A program made the position numbers and the translations under genes. A DNA stretch of 64,000 nucleotides, from contig JAGHVB010000020.1 of the NCBI GenBank assembly GCA_018064525.1, positions 112,633 to 176,632 of the forward strand, given 5' to 3'. Every line of letters begins with the position of its first letter. Position 1 is the stretch's first letter. The notes below the pieces were generated by a model that searched no databases, was not told the DNA's origin, and was given only the letters and a program-made list of their open reading frames with translations. Of the stretch, positions 20,160 through 29,180 are shown in pieces. Origin of the DNA: Candidatus Treponema merdequi (GTDB lineage: Bacteria; Spirochaetota; Spirochaetia; Treponematales; Treponemataceae).

Positions 20160-20810
20160 ATGAGTACAGAAAAATTATTAATAATGCTTCAGTCAATGCT
20201 GAGTGGAACAGTTGTTTCACTTGAAGTTTTTTTTCTGACACTTGTATTTGCAATTCCACTTGCGGCCTTAATCTGTTCTGGCCGCATGTCAAAAATCAAA
20301 CTCATACAAGAAATAATCAAATGGCTTCTGCTTATTGTCCGCGGAACTCCATTGATGCTTCAGATTATCTGCGTTTATTTTATGCCGCCGAATTTATTTG
20401 GCGTAAACTTTGGAAGATTTCCTGCCGCAATCATTGCACTTTCAGTGAACTATGCATGTTATTTTGCAGAAATCTATCGCGGTGGAATCGAAGCAATTGA
20501 GGTTGGACAATACGAAGCAAGTTTTTCCCTCGGACTTACAAAGGTTCAGACTTTTTTTAATGTAATTGTTCCTCAGGTGATTAAAAGAATCGTTCCACCG
20601 ATGGGAAGTGAAGTTATGACACTTGTAAAAGATACCGCACTTGTTCAGGTAATCGGTGTTGTCGAACTTCTTCAGATTTCAAAAACAACTTCGAGCAGAC
20701 TTTTTTCTACAATGCCGCTTTTTGTAGCAGGTATTTTTTATTTTGCAATGAATGGAATTGTCGCGCTCGTCTTTAATAAAATCGAAAAAAAATTGTCTTA
20801 TTATAAATAA
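20160..20810 (+). CDS. Amino-acid ABC transporter permease
   Basis: LIVRGTPLMLQI, AYFAEIYRGGIEAIEVGQYEAS-type permease motif, VTLVKDTALVQVIG-like. Confidence 0.92.
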   Translation: MSTEKLLIMLQSMLSGTVVSLEVFFLTLVFAIPLAALICSGRMSKIKLIQEIIKWLLLIVRGTPLMLQIICVYFMPPNLFGVNFGRFPAAIIALSVNYACYFAEIYRGGIEAIEVGQYEASFSLGLTKVQTFFNVIVPQVIKRIVPPMGSEVMTLVKDTALVQVIGVVELLQISKTTSSRLFSTMPLFVAGIFYFAMNGIVALVFNKIEKKLSYYK

Positions 20811-20865
20811 GTGGAACTGAAAAACAGTTTTTCAATTTCACTAAAAATCATTATGGAGAAAAATT

Positions 20866-21576
20866 ATGGCAAAGACTAAAGTACTTTCAGTTGGCGGATC
20901 AATTGTTGTTCCGGAAACTCCTGACACAGACTTTTTGAAAAAATTTGTTTCAATGACAAGTGAATGGCTTTCACAGGATAAAAGCCGTCGTTTGATTTTA
21001 GTAGTTGGCGGCGGCGGACCTGCTCGTATTTATCAGGGTGCATACCGCGAAATCTGCTCTTCACTTGCACAGGCTCAGACTGCTGATTCATCAGAACAGG
21101 ACTGGATTGGAATCATGGCAACAAGATTGAATGCACAGCTTTTAAAAGCAAGTTTTGGAAATCTCTGCCAGAATGCAGTTGTTTATAATCCGACAGAAGA
21201 TATCGATTTTAAAGGTCAGGTTCTTGTTGCTGCAGGATGGAAACCGGGATTTTCAACAGATAATGATGCAGTTTTACTTGCAGAAAAATTCAATGCAGAT
21301 ACAGTTGTAAATCTTTCAAACATCGAAAAAGTTTACACAGACGATCCAAGAAAAAATCCAGATGCAACTCCGATTGATAACATCACATGGAAAGACTTCA
21401 GAAAGATGGTAGGAGATGAATGGGTTCCTGGAAAGAACTGTCCGTTTGATCCGATTGCTTCAAAAAAATCTGACGAACTCAACCTTACAGTAATCTGTGC
21501 CGCCGGCAAAAATATCGACAACATCAAAGCCATCCTTGACGACAAAGATTATATCGGTACAACAATCAGAAATTAA
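20866..21576 (+). CDS. pyrH: UMP kinase (archaeal-like PyrH type)
   Basis: VLSVGGSIVVP, LVVGGGGPARIYQGA, NLSNIEKVYTDDPRKNPDA, DPIASKKSDELNLTVICAAG. Confidence 0.85.
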   Translation: MAKTKVLSVGGSIVVPETPDTDFLKKFVSMTSEWLSQDKSRRLILVVGGGGPARIYQGAYREICSSLAQAQTADSSEQDWIGIMATRLNAQLLKASFGNLCQNAVVYNPTEDIDFKGQVLVAAGWKPGFSTDNDAVLLAEKFNADTVVNLSNIEKVYTDDPRKNPDATPIDNITWKDFRKMVGDEWVPGKNCPFDPIASKKSDELNLTVICAAGKNIDNIKAILDDKDYIGTTIRN

Positions 21577-21628
21577 AATAAAAAAAACAGACATTGGTCA
21601 AATAGATTTATAGATATTAATAAAGATG

Positions 21629-21753
21629 TTTTTTATGTGCGTAGTCGATTTTGCGATACAAAAAAAATTCTGCGCCGCAGTAATGCTTCTCTGGCACGCC
21701 CGCGAGCACAGCCTTTTTTTGTATCACAAAACCGACGAAAGCACATAAAAAAA
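21629..21753 (-). repeat. Imperfect long palindrome A (shared-loop IR family)
   Basis: Outer stem TTTTTTATGTGC/GCACATAAAAAA, 3/4-nt internal loop, inner stem GTCGATTTTGCGATACAAAAAAA / TTTTTTTGTATCACAAAACCGAC; minus-strand RNA pairs fully with G.U wobbles. Confidence 0.8.
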
Positions 21754-21794
21754 TATTTAGTAGTATTAAATTTATTTAATCAGTGTCTGTTTTT

Positions 21795-22496
21795 TTATTT
21801 TAATTCTTTCAGATATTTGATAATTTTTTCGGCATAAAGCTTGTCGGCGGCCCAGGTTCCGGAGAGGCCTTCTACTGTGGTGGCTTTGGCTCGCGGACGG
21901 ACGTATTTGTAGCGTGGGTCGATGCATTCATTTTTTAATACGATGTCTTCTGTTGTGGCGTATGCGTGAAGATGCTGAATGTGTGCTCTGACACCGAGCC
22001 GCATTGTCTTGAATCTGAGGCCCGGCTGATTTTCGTCAATTGCTCCGAGACCGCAGAAATTATTCCATTCTTTTTTTACAAGATTTCCAAAACGCAAAAA
22101 ATTTGTTTCGTGACACATCTGTATAAATGCGACATCTGAATTGATTCCTTCGGTGGCGCATTCTTCGATGTAAAGTTTTGCAATTTTTTTTGCACGTGAT
22201 CTGTTTTGTTTTGAATGTGTGCAGAAAAAAGCATAAAGTTCTTTTTCGGTGTGTGTGCCGGCTGAATAGATGAGAGGTGAAGTGAAAATTTCTTCTTCCG
22301 GAAGAAGTTCGTTTTCCGGCAAGAGCTGATTTTCCGGTAAATCAAAATTGATTAAATCTTCTGGATTAATTTTTTCTTCCTGAGAAATCTGTTCCGGTAT
22401 TGATTCTGTGATGGCGGTTTGAGAAGTTCCATCTGAAAAATCAGAGCTTATGCAGCCTGCAAAAAAAAGACTTAAAAAAATACATAAAACTGGCAT
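21795..22496 (-). CDS. Glucosaminidase-domain lipoprotein
   Basis: Signal/lipobox FLSLFFAGC; AFIQMCHETNFLRFGNLVKKEWNNFCGLGAIDENQPGLRFKTMRLGVRAHIQHLHAYA. Confidence 0.85.
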   Translation of the reverse strand: MPVLCIFLSLFFAGCISSDFSDGTSQTAITESIPEQISQEEKINPEDLINFDLPENQLLPENELLPEEEIFTSPLIYSAGTHTEKELYAFFCTHSKQNRSRAKKIAKLYIEECATEGINSDVAFIQMCHETNFLRFGNLVKKEWNNFCGLGAIDENQPGLRFKTMRLGVRAHIQHLHAYATTEDIVLKNECIDPRYKYVRPRAKATTVEGLSGTWAADKLYAEKIIKYLKELK

Positions 22497-22561
22497 TGTA
22501 AAATTCCATTAAAAATTAATTCTATATTTAATATCGGAGTTTTTGAAAAAATTTGTACTAC

Positions 22562-22590
22562 TTGAATAAAAGCAGCTTAAAATAGATAAT
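22562..22590 (+). promoter_or_regulatory. Candidate promoter TTGAAT-17-GATAAT, 6 nt before ATG
   Basis: Direct reading upstream of 22597. Confidence 0.55.
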
Positions 22591-22596
22591 ATTATT

Positions 22597-23820
22597 ATGA
22601 CTATCGCATTATTTTCTGACAGTTATCTTCCTACAAAATCGGGGATTGTTACTGTTGTAATTCAATTAAGAGACCAGCTTATTAAACAGGGACATAAAGT
22701 TCTTCTTGTTACTCCAGAGACTACTCCTGAATTTTCGACAGACGGTGATCCGTCTATATTCAGAGTTCCGTCGAGACCACTTGGACTTGGAACTGATCAG
22801 TATATTACTTTGCCTCGTTTTAAACCGATTCTGGAATTTATCAAAAAGAATAACGTTGATTTAATTCATTCACATACAGAATTCGGAGTTGCAAAAGCAG
22901 GTCTTAAATGTGCAAAAAAACTTCACATTCCATGTATCTGCACAACTCATACAATGTGGACAGATTTTTATAAATATTACATTCCATGCGGAAATCTGAT
23001 TTCTCCAAAATTGATTCAGATGTATATGAATGGCTTTTATGGAAAATTTGATTCTCTTATCGGAGTTTCTACAAAAGCAAGAAATTATTTTAAACAGAAA
23101 AATATGATTCCAAAGACACCGTCTGTAATTGTTCCAAATGCAATTGATGAGTCTAAATTTCAGCAGAAACATCTGACTCCTGCAGAAAAGAAAAAGTTCA
23201 GGGCTCAGTATGGAATTAGTGATAAAGATGTCGTGCTTTTGTTCCTTGGACGGGTTGCAGAAGAAAAGCGTGTTTTTGAATTGATTCAAATGTGTCAGAA
23301 GCTTGTTGCAGAAAAAGATAATTGTAAAGTTATGTTTGTAGGAAGCGGCCCTGCTTACAGTGATTGTCTTAAACTTGCAGAAAAAGAAATTGAAGAAAAG
23401 AAAATTATTTTTACCGGCTTTATTGAATGGACTCAGGTTCATAATTTTTATGAAAGTTCGGATATTTTCATAACTGCGTCACTTTCAGAAATGCACTCTA
23501 TGACAATTCTTGAAGCTGAACTTTCTTCAATGCCTATTGTTGTTCGTCGTGATGAAAGTTATCTTGATTCTGTATTTGATGGGGAAAATGGTTTTGTCTG
23601 CGATACAGATGAAGAAATGAAAGATAAACTCATTGAATTAATTGATGACAGCAAAAAGCGAAAAGCTTTTGCAAAAAAGAGTCTTGAAATTACTTCTAAT
23701 TTTTCTATTTCAAATCATATTAAGAGAACTCTTTTTGTTTACGATGAAGTCATGAAAGCTTATCCTGAGAAAATTGACGATGTCGATGTAATGAAAAGAA
23801 TGGCAGAAAAAATTAAATAA
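22597..23820 (+). CDS. Glycosyltransferase family 4 protein
   Basis: MTIALFSDSYLPTKSGIVTVV; FLGRVAEEKRVFELIQ; ASLSEMHSMTILEAELSSMPIV. Confidence 0.9.
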   Translation: MTIALFSDSYLPTKSGIVTVVIQLRDQLIKQGHKVLLVTPETTPEFSTDGDPSIFRVPSRPLGLGTDQYITLPRFKPILEFIKKNNVDLIHSHTEFGVAKAGLKCAKKLHIPCICTTHTMWTDFYKYYIPCGNLISPKLIQMYMNGFYGKFDSLIGVSTKARNYFKQKNMIPKTPSVIVPNAIDESKFQQKHLTPAEKKKFRAQYGISDKDVVLLFLGRVAEEKRVFELIQMCQKLVAEKDNCKVMFVGSGPAYSDCLKLAEKEIEEKKIIFTGFIEWTQVHNFYESSDIFITASLSEMHSMTILEAELSSMPIVVRRDESYLDSVFDGENGFVCDTDEEMKDKLIELIDDSKKRKAFAKKSLEITSNFSISNHIKRTLFVYDEVMKAYPEKIDDVDVMKRMAEKIK

Positions 23821-23871
23821 TTTTTTTCAAAAAAGCGATTAAAATTTCATAAACGTTCGTATTATTAAGGT

Positions 23872-24537
23872 ATGGATACAAATCTAAAACCTGATTTACG
23901 CGAACGTGTACTTTCCAGGGGCTTTACCTATCCGACAGATGAAGAACTCGTGATGATGATTATCGGTTCTGGAAACAGAAATCTTCCGGTTGAAGTGCTG
24001 TCTCAAAAAATAGTAAATGTCATAGACAGAACAGACAGGGACAAGCTTATTCCGGAGCTTTTAAAAATTAACGGGGTTGGGGTTTCAAAAGCACTTGCAG
24101 TTGCTTCTGCTGTAGAATTTGGAAGGCGCCGTACCTGTCATCTTGAAGCAAAAGTCAGATGTGCAAAAGATGTTCTGCCGTTTGTTCAAAGTTATGCAAT
24201 GAAAATGCAGGAACATTTTCTGACTGTGTGTCTCAGCGGTGCTCATGAAATCATAAGTATAACTGTTACTTCTGTAGGTACAGTCAATAATGCAATGATT
24301 CATCCCCGCGAAGTTTTTACAGAAGCAATAAAACAAAAAGCTTCTGCAATTATTGTCTGCCACAATCATCCGTCAGGTAATATCAATCCAAGCCGTGATG
24401 ATATCGAAACAACAAAGCGTCTGCTGGAAGCATCAGAAATTCTTGGAATTACTTTTTTAGATCATCTGATAATCAACAAAACCGGTTTTTTCAGCTTTCG
24501 GGAACATAAATTTCTGGAAGAAAAATCAGCCGTATAA
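23872..24537 (+). CDS. radC: DNA repair protein RadC (JAMM/MPN+ domain)
   Basis: LKINGVGVSKALAVASAVEFGRR; CHNHPSGNINPSRDDIETTKRL. Confidence 0.93.
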   Translation: MDTNLKPDLRERVLSRGFTYPTDEELVMMIIGSGNRNLPVEVLSQKIVNVIDRTDRDKLIPELLKINGVGVSKALAVASAVEFGRRRTCHLEAKVRCAKDVLPFVQSYAMKMQEHFLTVCLSGAHEIISITVTSVGTVNNAMIHPREVFTEAIKQKASAIIVCHNHPSGNINPSRDDIETTKRLLEASEILGITFLDHLIINKTGFFSFREHKFLEEKSAV

Positions 24538-24682
24538 TCAGAAAAATGTGAATGTTCATCCTGTCTGTAATTTTTTGATGACAAAAATTTACAGATAAAA
24601 ACATGTAAAAACAGCAAAAAAATACCCGATTTCTCCCAAATTCACCAAAAAAATCAAGAAAATGAGTGAAATTTGCGCTTTG

Positions 24683-24737
24683 TTTGATTTTATACTTACG
24701 TTGTACAGAAGGAAATGACTGTACTAATAAAATCAAA
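24683..24737 (+). promoter_or_regulatory. Nested inverted repeat in sugar-SBP mRNA leader
   Basis: TTTGATTTTAT (24683-24693)/ATAAAATCAAA (24727-24737), enclosing GTACAG (24703-24708)/CTGTAC (24719-24724); SD GGAGG follows at once. Confidence 0.75.
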
Positions 24738-24752
24738 TGGAGGATTTTTATA

Positions 24753-25826
24753 ATGAAAAAAATCATTTCGCTTGTATTAGCTGCTTTGATGGTAACTAGC
24801 GCTTTTGCTGCACCAAAGAAAAAGGCTGGTAATGTAAAAGTAGGTGTATCTATGCCTACAAAAGACTTGCAGCGCTGGAACCAGGATGGTTCTAACATGA
24901 AAAAATCTCTTGAAAAACAGGGATATGTAGTTGACTTGCAGTATGCTAACAACGATATTGCAACTCAGGTTTCACAGGTAGAAAACATGATTTCTACTGG
25001 ATGCAAAGTACTCGTAATTGCATCTATCGATGGATCTGCTCTTAAGAGTGTTTTGGCTCAGGCTAAAACAAAAAAGATTCCTGTAATTGCTTACGACCGT
25101 CTTATCATGAACTCAGATGCTGTTTCTTACTATGCAACATTTGATAACTACAAAGTAGGTGTATTCCAGGGACAGTTCCTTGTTGACAAACTCGGATTGG
25201 ACAAGAGAACAAAAGCTAATCCAGCTTACATGGAACTTTTCACAGGTGACTCTGGTGATAACAACGTTAACTTCTTCTTCGGTGGTGCTATGGATATCCT
25301 TACTCCATACATCAACAAAGGTGTAATCGTAATCAAATCTGGACAGAAGACAAAAGCTCAGTGTGCTACACTCAACTGGTCAACAGAAGAAGCACAGAAG
25401 AGAATGGAAAACCTTATTTCTTCACAGGGATATGGTCCTACAAAACAGAAACTTGATGCAGTTTATTCATCAAATGACTCTTGTGCAAACGGAATCACAA
25501 ACGCTCTCGTAGCTGCTGGATACACAGCTGACAACTTCCCACTCGTAACAGGACAGGACTGTGATATCACTTCTACAAAGAACATGATCAAAGGAATCCA
25601 GGCTATGTCTGTATTCAAAGATACACGTACTCTTGCTTCAAAAGTTGTAGAAATGGTAGACGCTCTCTGCAAAGGAACTCAGCCACCTATCAACGACAAC
25701 AAGACATACAACAACGGAACAGGAATCATTCCTTCATTCCTTTGTGAACCAGTATTTGCTACAAAAGAAAACTACAAAACACTTCTTATCGATTCAGGAT
25801 ACTACACAGCTAAACAGTTGCAGTAG
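24753..25826 (+). CDS. chvE: Multiple monosaccharide-type sugar ABC transporter substrate-binding protein (ChvE-like)
   Basis: Signal peptide MKKIISLVLAALMVTSAFA; VGVSMPTKDLQRWNQDGSNMKKSLEKQGYVVDLQYANND. SD-linked ATG 24753 (ORF track start 24666). Confidence 0.92.
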   Translation: MKKIISLVLAALMVTSAFAAPKKKAGNVKVGVSMPTKDLQRWNQDGSNMKKSLEKQGYVVDLQYANNDIATQVSQVENMISTGCKVLVIASIDGSALKSVLAQAKTKKIPVIAYDRLIMNSDAVSYYATFDNYKVGVFQGQFLVDKLGLDKRTKANPAYMELFTGDSGDNNVNFFFGGAMDILTPYINKGVIVIKSGQKTKAQCATLNWSTEEAQKRMENLISSQGYGPTKQKLDAVYSSNDSCANGITNALVAAGYTADNFPLVTGQDCDITSTKNMIKGIQAMSVFKDTRTLASKVVEMVDALCKGTQPPINDNKTYNNGTGIIPSFLCEPVFATKENYKTLLIDSGYYTAKQLQ

Positions 25827-25846
25827 TACTAAAGCGTAAGACTTTA

Positions 25847-25880
25847 TAAAGGGCTGTTTAAGAAATTAGACAGCCCTTTA
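25847..25880 (+). terminator. Intra-operon terminator/hairpin between SBP and ATPase genes
   Basis: TAAAGGGCTGT...ACAGCCCTTTA. Confidence 0.8.
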
Positions 25881-25915
25881 TTAAAACTGTAAGGCTAAGG
25901 AAAAGGAGGTTCCAA

Positions 25916-27448
25916 TTGGCGCGAATGTTATTGGAAATGAAAAACATAACTAAGACTTTTGGAAGTGTAAGAGCTCTTGGTGATGTTAATTTACAAGTGC
26001 AGGAAGGCGAAATTCACGCGCTTGTTGGAGAGAACGGAGCTGGTAAATCTACTTTGATGAATGTTTTAAGTGGAATTTATCAGTATGGAACTTATGAAGG
26101 AGACATTCTTTATAATGGAGAAATCTGTAAGTTTCAGACAATTAAAGACAGTGAAAAAAAAGGAATCGTAATCATCCATCAGGAACTTGCACTTGTTCCG
26201 CTTCTTTCAATTGCTGAGAACATGTTCTTGGGAAATGAAAAAGGATCAAAAGCAAAGATCAACTGGGATGAAACACATCATAAGGCAAGAGAACTTCTTG
26301 ACCTCGTAGGATTGAAAGAATCTACACATACATTAATTAAAGACATTGGTGTTGGTAAACAGCAGCTTGTTGAAATTGCTAAGGCTCTCGGAAAGAATGT
26401 AAAACTTCTTATTCTTGATGAACCTACAGCTTCATTAAACGACAGAGAATCAAAAGCACTTTTGGATCTTCTGTTGCAGTTAAAAAAAGAAAAGGGAGTT
26501 ACTTCAATTATCATCTCCCACAAACTTAACGAAGTATCTTATGTTGCAGATACAATCACAGTAATTCGTGACGGTACTGTAATTAAATCATTATATAAAG
26601 GAAAAGATGCCTTTGATGAAGGTACAATCATTCAGGCAATGGTTGGACGCGAAATCACAGACCGCTTTCCAAAAAGACAGCCGAACATCGGCGATGTTTG
26701 TTTCGAAGTTAAAAACTGGAATGTTGATCATCCGGTATTTGAAGGAATTAAAGTCTGCGACAATGTAAACTTTAATATCAGAAAAGGTGAAGTAGTTGGA
26801 ATTTCTGGTCTTATGGGTGCTGGACGAACAGAACTTGCAATGAGTATTTTTGGTCGTTCGTATGGTTCTAATATTTCTGGAGAGATTTATCTCAATGGAA
26901 AAAAAGTTGAGTTCCCTAATGTTAAGAGTGCAATTGAACATGGTATTGCATATGTAACAGAAGACAGAAAAGGAAACGGACTTATCCTTACTGAAAGTAT
27001 TGCAAAGAACACAACTTTTGCAAAACTTGACAGAGTTTCAAAACATTCAATTCTTGACTTTGGTCTTGAAAATAAATATGCAGAAGAAATGCGAAAAGAA
27101 ATGCACACAAAATGTGCAAGCATTTTTGAAAACGTAGGAAATCTTTCTGGTGGAAACCAGCAGAAAGTTCTCGTTGGAAAATGGCTTTTTGCAGAACCGG
27201 ATATTCTTATTCTTGATGAACCGACTCGTGGTATCGACGTTGGTGCAAAATATGAAATCTACTGTATTATCAATGAAATGATTGCGCACGGCAAATCAGT
27301 TCTCTTTATTTCTTCAGAAATGCCAGAAATCCTTGGAATGTGTGACCGTATTTACATCATGAACGAAGGAAAAATGGTTGGCGAAATGCAGGGAAAAGAT
27401 GCTACCCAGGAAAAAATCATGGCAGCAATCTTAAAAACGGATAACTAG
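25916..27448 (+). CDS. mmsA: Sugar ABC transporter ATP-binding protein (MmsA/GguA-like), TTG start
   Basis: Two ABC cassettes (GENGAGKSTLMNVLSG; LSGGNQQKVLVGKWL); TTG preceded by AAGGAGG. Confidence 0.92.
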   Translation: MARMLLEMKNITKTFGSVRALGDVNLQVQEGEIHALVGENGAGKSTLMNVLSGIYQYGTYEGDILYNGEICKFQTIKDSEKKGIVIIHQELALVPLLSIAENMFLGNEKGSKAKINWDETHHKARELLDLVGLKESTHTLIKDIGVGKQQLVEIAKALGKNVKLLILDEPTASLNDRESKALLDLLLQLKKEKGVTSIIISHKLNEVSYVADTITVIRDGTVIKSLYKGKDAFDEGTIIQAMVGREITDRFPKRQPNIGDVCFEVKNWNVDHPVFEGIKVCDNVNFNIRKGEVVGISGLMGAGRTELAMSIFGRSYGSNISGEIYLNGKKVEFPNVKSAIEHGIAYVTEDRKGNGLILTESIAKNTTFAKLDRVSKHSILDFGLENKYAEEMRKEMHTKCASIFENVGNLSGGNQQKVLVGKWLFAEPDILILDEPTRGIDVGAKYEIYCIINEMIAHGKSVLFISSEMPEILGMCDRIYIMNEGKMVGEMQGKDATQEKIMAAILKTDN

Positions 27449-27464
27449 GAAAAAGGAGTAAAAT

Positions 27465-28808
27465 ATGGCTGACGTAGTTGCAGAAAAGAAATCACCATTT
27501 AAGGGATTTTTGAATTTCCTGAAAAAAAATACAATGCTTATTGCACTTGTTGCAGTAATGATCATGTTTGAAATTATGATGGGTGTAAGAACTGGAGAAG
27601 GTTTTAACCTTTTTGGTATGTCTCTTTTTAACCCAAGTAATATTACAAACATTATTAATCAGAACGCTTATGTTGTAATTCTTGCAGCAGGTATGCTTTT
27701 GTGTATCCTGACTGGCGGTAACATCGACTTGAGTGTTGGTTCTATCGTTTGTCTTGTTGGTGCTGTAGCCGGATCAATGATTGTAAATCACGGATGCAAC
27801 ATTTACTTTACAATTTTGGTTTGTCTTTTTGTTGGTACTTTAATCGGTGCATGGCATGCATTCTGGATTGCTTATGTACATATTCCACCATTTATCTGTA
27901 CTTTGTCAGGTATGCTCTTGTGGCGTGGTGTTTCATTGATCATTCTCGATGGACTTACAATTTCTCCATTCCCTGATAACTACCTTAACCTGTTCTCAAG
28001 TTACATCGGACAGGCTGAAAAAACAAAAAATATCATGGGCACAATGTATGACCTTGCAGGTGAACCATATACAGATGTTGTATGGCAGTATGCTTCATCA
28101 ACACTTACACTTACATTGATCATCGGTGCAATCTGTTGTGCAATTATGATTATTGCCCAGTTCTTCTCAAGAATTAACAAACAGCGCAAAGGATATACAG
28201 TTGAACCATTCGTTCCATTTGTAATCAGAATGGTAGTAGTAAGCATCGTTGTAATGGCAGTTTCTGCATTACTCGGACTTCATAACGGTCTTCCTGTAAT
28301 TCTTATTCTTCTTGCAGTTGTAATTGCCGGATATTCTTATTACACACAGAATACAGTTCCTGGTCGTTACCTGTATGCAATTGGTGGAAACGCAAAGGCA
28401 GCAAAACTTTCTGGTGTAAATACAGATAACGTAATGTTCTTTGCTTACACAAATATGGGATTCCTTTCTGCAGTTGCTGCTCTCGTTTGTGTTGCACGAT
28501 TTAACTCAGCAGCACCTACAGCTGGTACAAACTACGAAATGGATGCTATCGGTTCATGTTTCATCGGTGGTGCTTCTGCATATGGTGGAACAGGTACAGT
28601 AGGTGGAGCCGTAATCGGTGCTATCTTCATGGGCGTATTGAATAACGGTATGTCAATCCTTGGTGTAGACTCTAACTGGCAGAAAGCAGTTAAAGGTCTC
28701 GTTCTTCTCCTGGCAGTAATCTTCGACGTAGTATCAAAAGGTCAGGCTAAAGTTAACCATAAGTTTAGCTTGAAATCACTTTTGAAACTTCTTAGATTAG
28801 CAAAATAA
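27465..28808 (+). CDS. mmsB: Sugar ABC transporter permease (MmsB/GguB-like)
   Basis: GGNIDLSVGSIVCLVGAVAG; YAIGGNAKAAKLSGVNTDNVMF; multiple TM segments. Confidence 0.92.
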   Translation: MADVVAEKKSPFKGFLNFLKKNTMLIALVAVMIMFEIMMGVRTGEGFNLFGMSLFNPSNITNIINQNAYVVILAAGMLLCILTGGNIDLSVGSIVCLVGAVAGSMIVNHGCNIYFTILVCLFVGTLIGAWHAFWIAYVHIPPFICTLSGMLLWRGVSLIILDGLTISPFPDNYLNLFSSYIGQAEKTKNIMGTMYDLAGEPYTDVVWQYASSTLTLTLIIGAICCAIMIIAQFFSRINKQRKGYTVEPFVPFVIRMVVVSIVVMAVSALLGLHNGLPVILILLAVVIAGYSYYTQNTVPGRYLYAIGGNAKAAKLSGVNTDNVMFFAYTNMGFLSAVAALVCVARFNSAAPTAGTNYEMDAIGSCFIGGASAYGGTGTVGGAVIGAIFMGVLNNGMSILGVDSNWQKAVKGLVLLLAVIFDVVSKGQAKVNHKFSLKSLLKLLRLAK

Positions 28809-28831
28809 ATCCGATTTTTTCATTCAATCTA

Positions 28832-28908
28832 CCGTGGCCTGGAGCCACGGAAACCTCCAGGTTAGTATTTAGAACCTCCGGTCGTTGGCTGGAGGTTCTT
28901 TTTTTTTA
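28832..28908 (+). terminator. Hairpin (CCGTGGC/GCCACGG) followed by intrinsic terminator (AGAACCTCC/GGAGGTTCT + T8)
   Basis: Direct reading; first hairpin 28832-28850, terminator 28871-28908. Confidence 0.9.
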
Positions 28909-28970
28909 TCAGGGCCTCTTTCGAAAAAAAATAATTACACAAGAAGAATTAACATGTAATCAAAGTGAGG

Positions 28971-29126
28971 CGTTCTGTAAAAAAATACTGGCGGAGCAAA
29001 AATCATGTAACCGGAGACTCGCGAGTCCGGGTGAGGGGTGTTATGAAATGACTGACAGTGCTGTACGGCGAGGGCGTCGGAGGATTACATGAGTTTTTGC
29101 GGGAGACAGTATTTTTTTACAGAACG
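28971..29126 (+). repeat. Imperfect long palindrome B (shared-loop IR family)
   Basis: Perfect 20-bp outer arms CGTTCTGTAAAAAAATACTG/CAGTATTTTTTTACAGAACG, internal loop, inner stem CAAAAATCATGTAA/TTACATGAGTTTTTG, GC-rich apical region. Confidence 0.92.
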
Positions 29127-29180
29127 AGTATTGAGATGGAATAATGATGTTTTGTGTGATATATTTTTTTGAGGAAAAAT

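Noticed and set aside
28971-29126. Palindrome family considered as integron attC sites
   Set aside because: Long perfect A/T-rich arms and no clear RYYYAAC/GTTRRRY boxes or integrase in the window; kept only as one hypothesis for testing.
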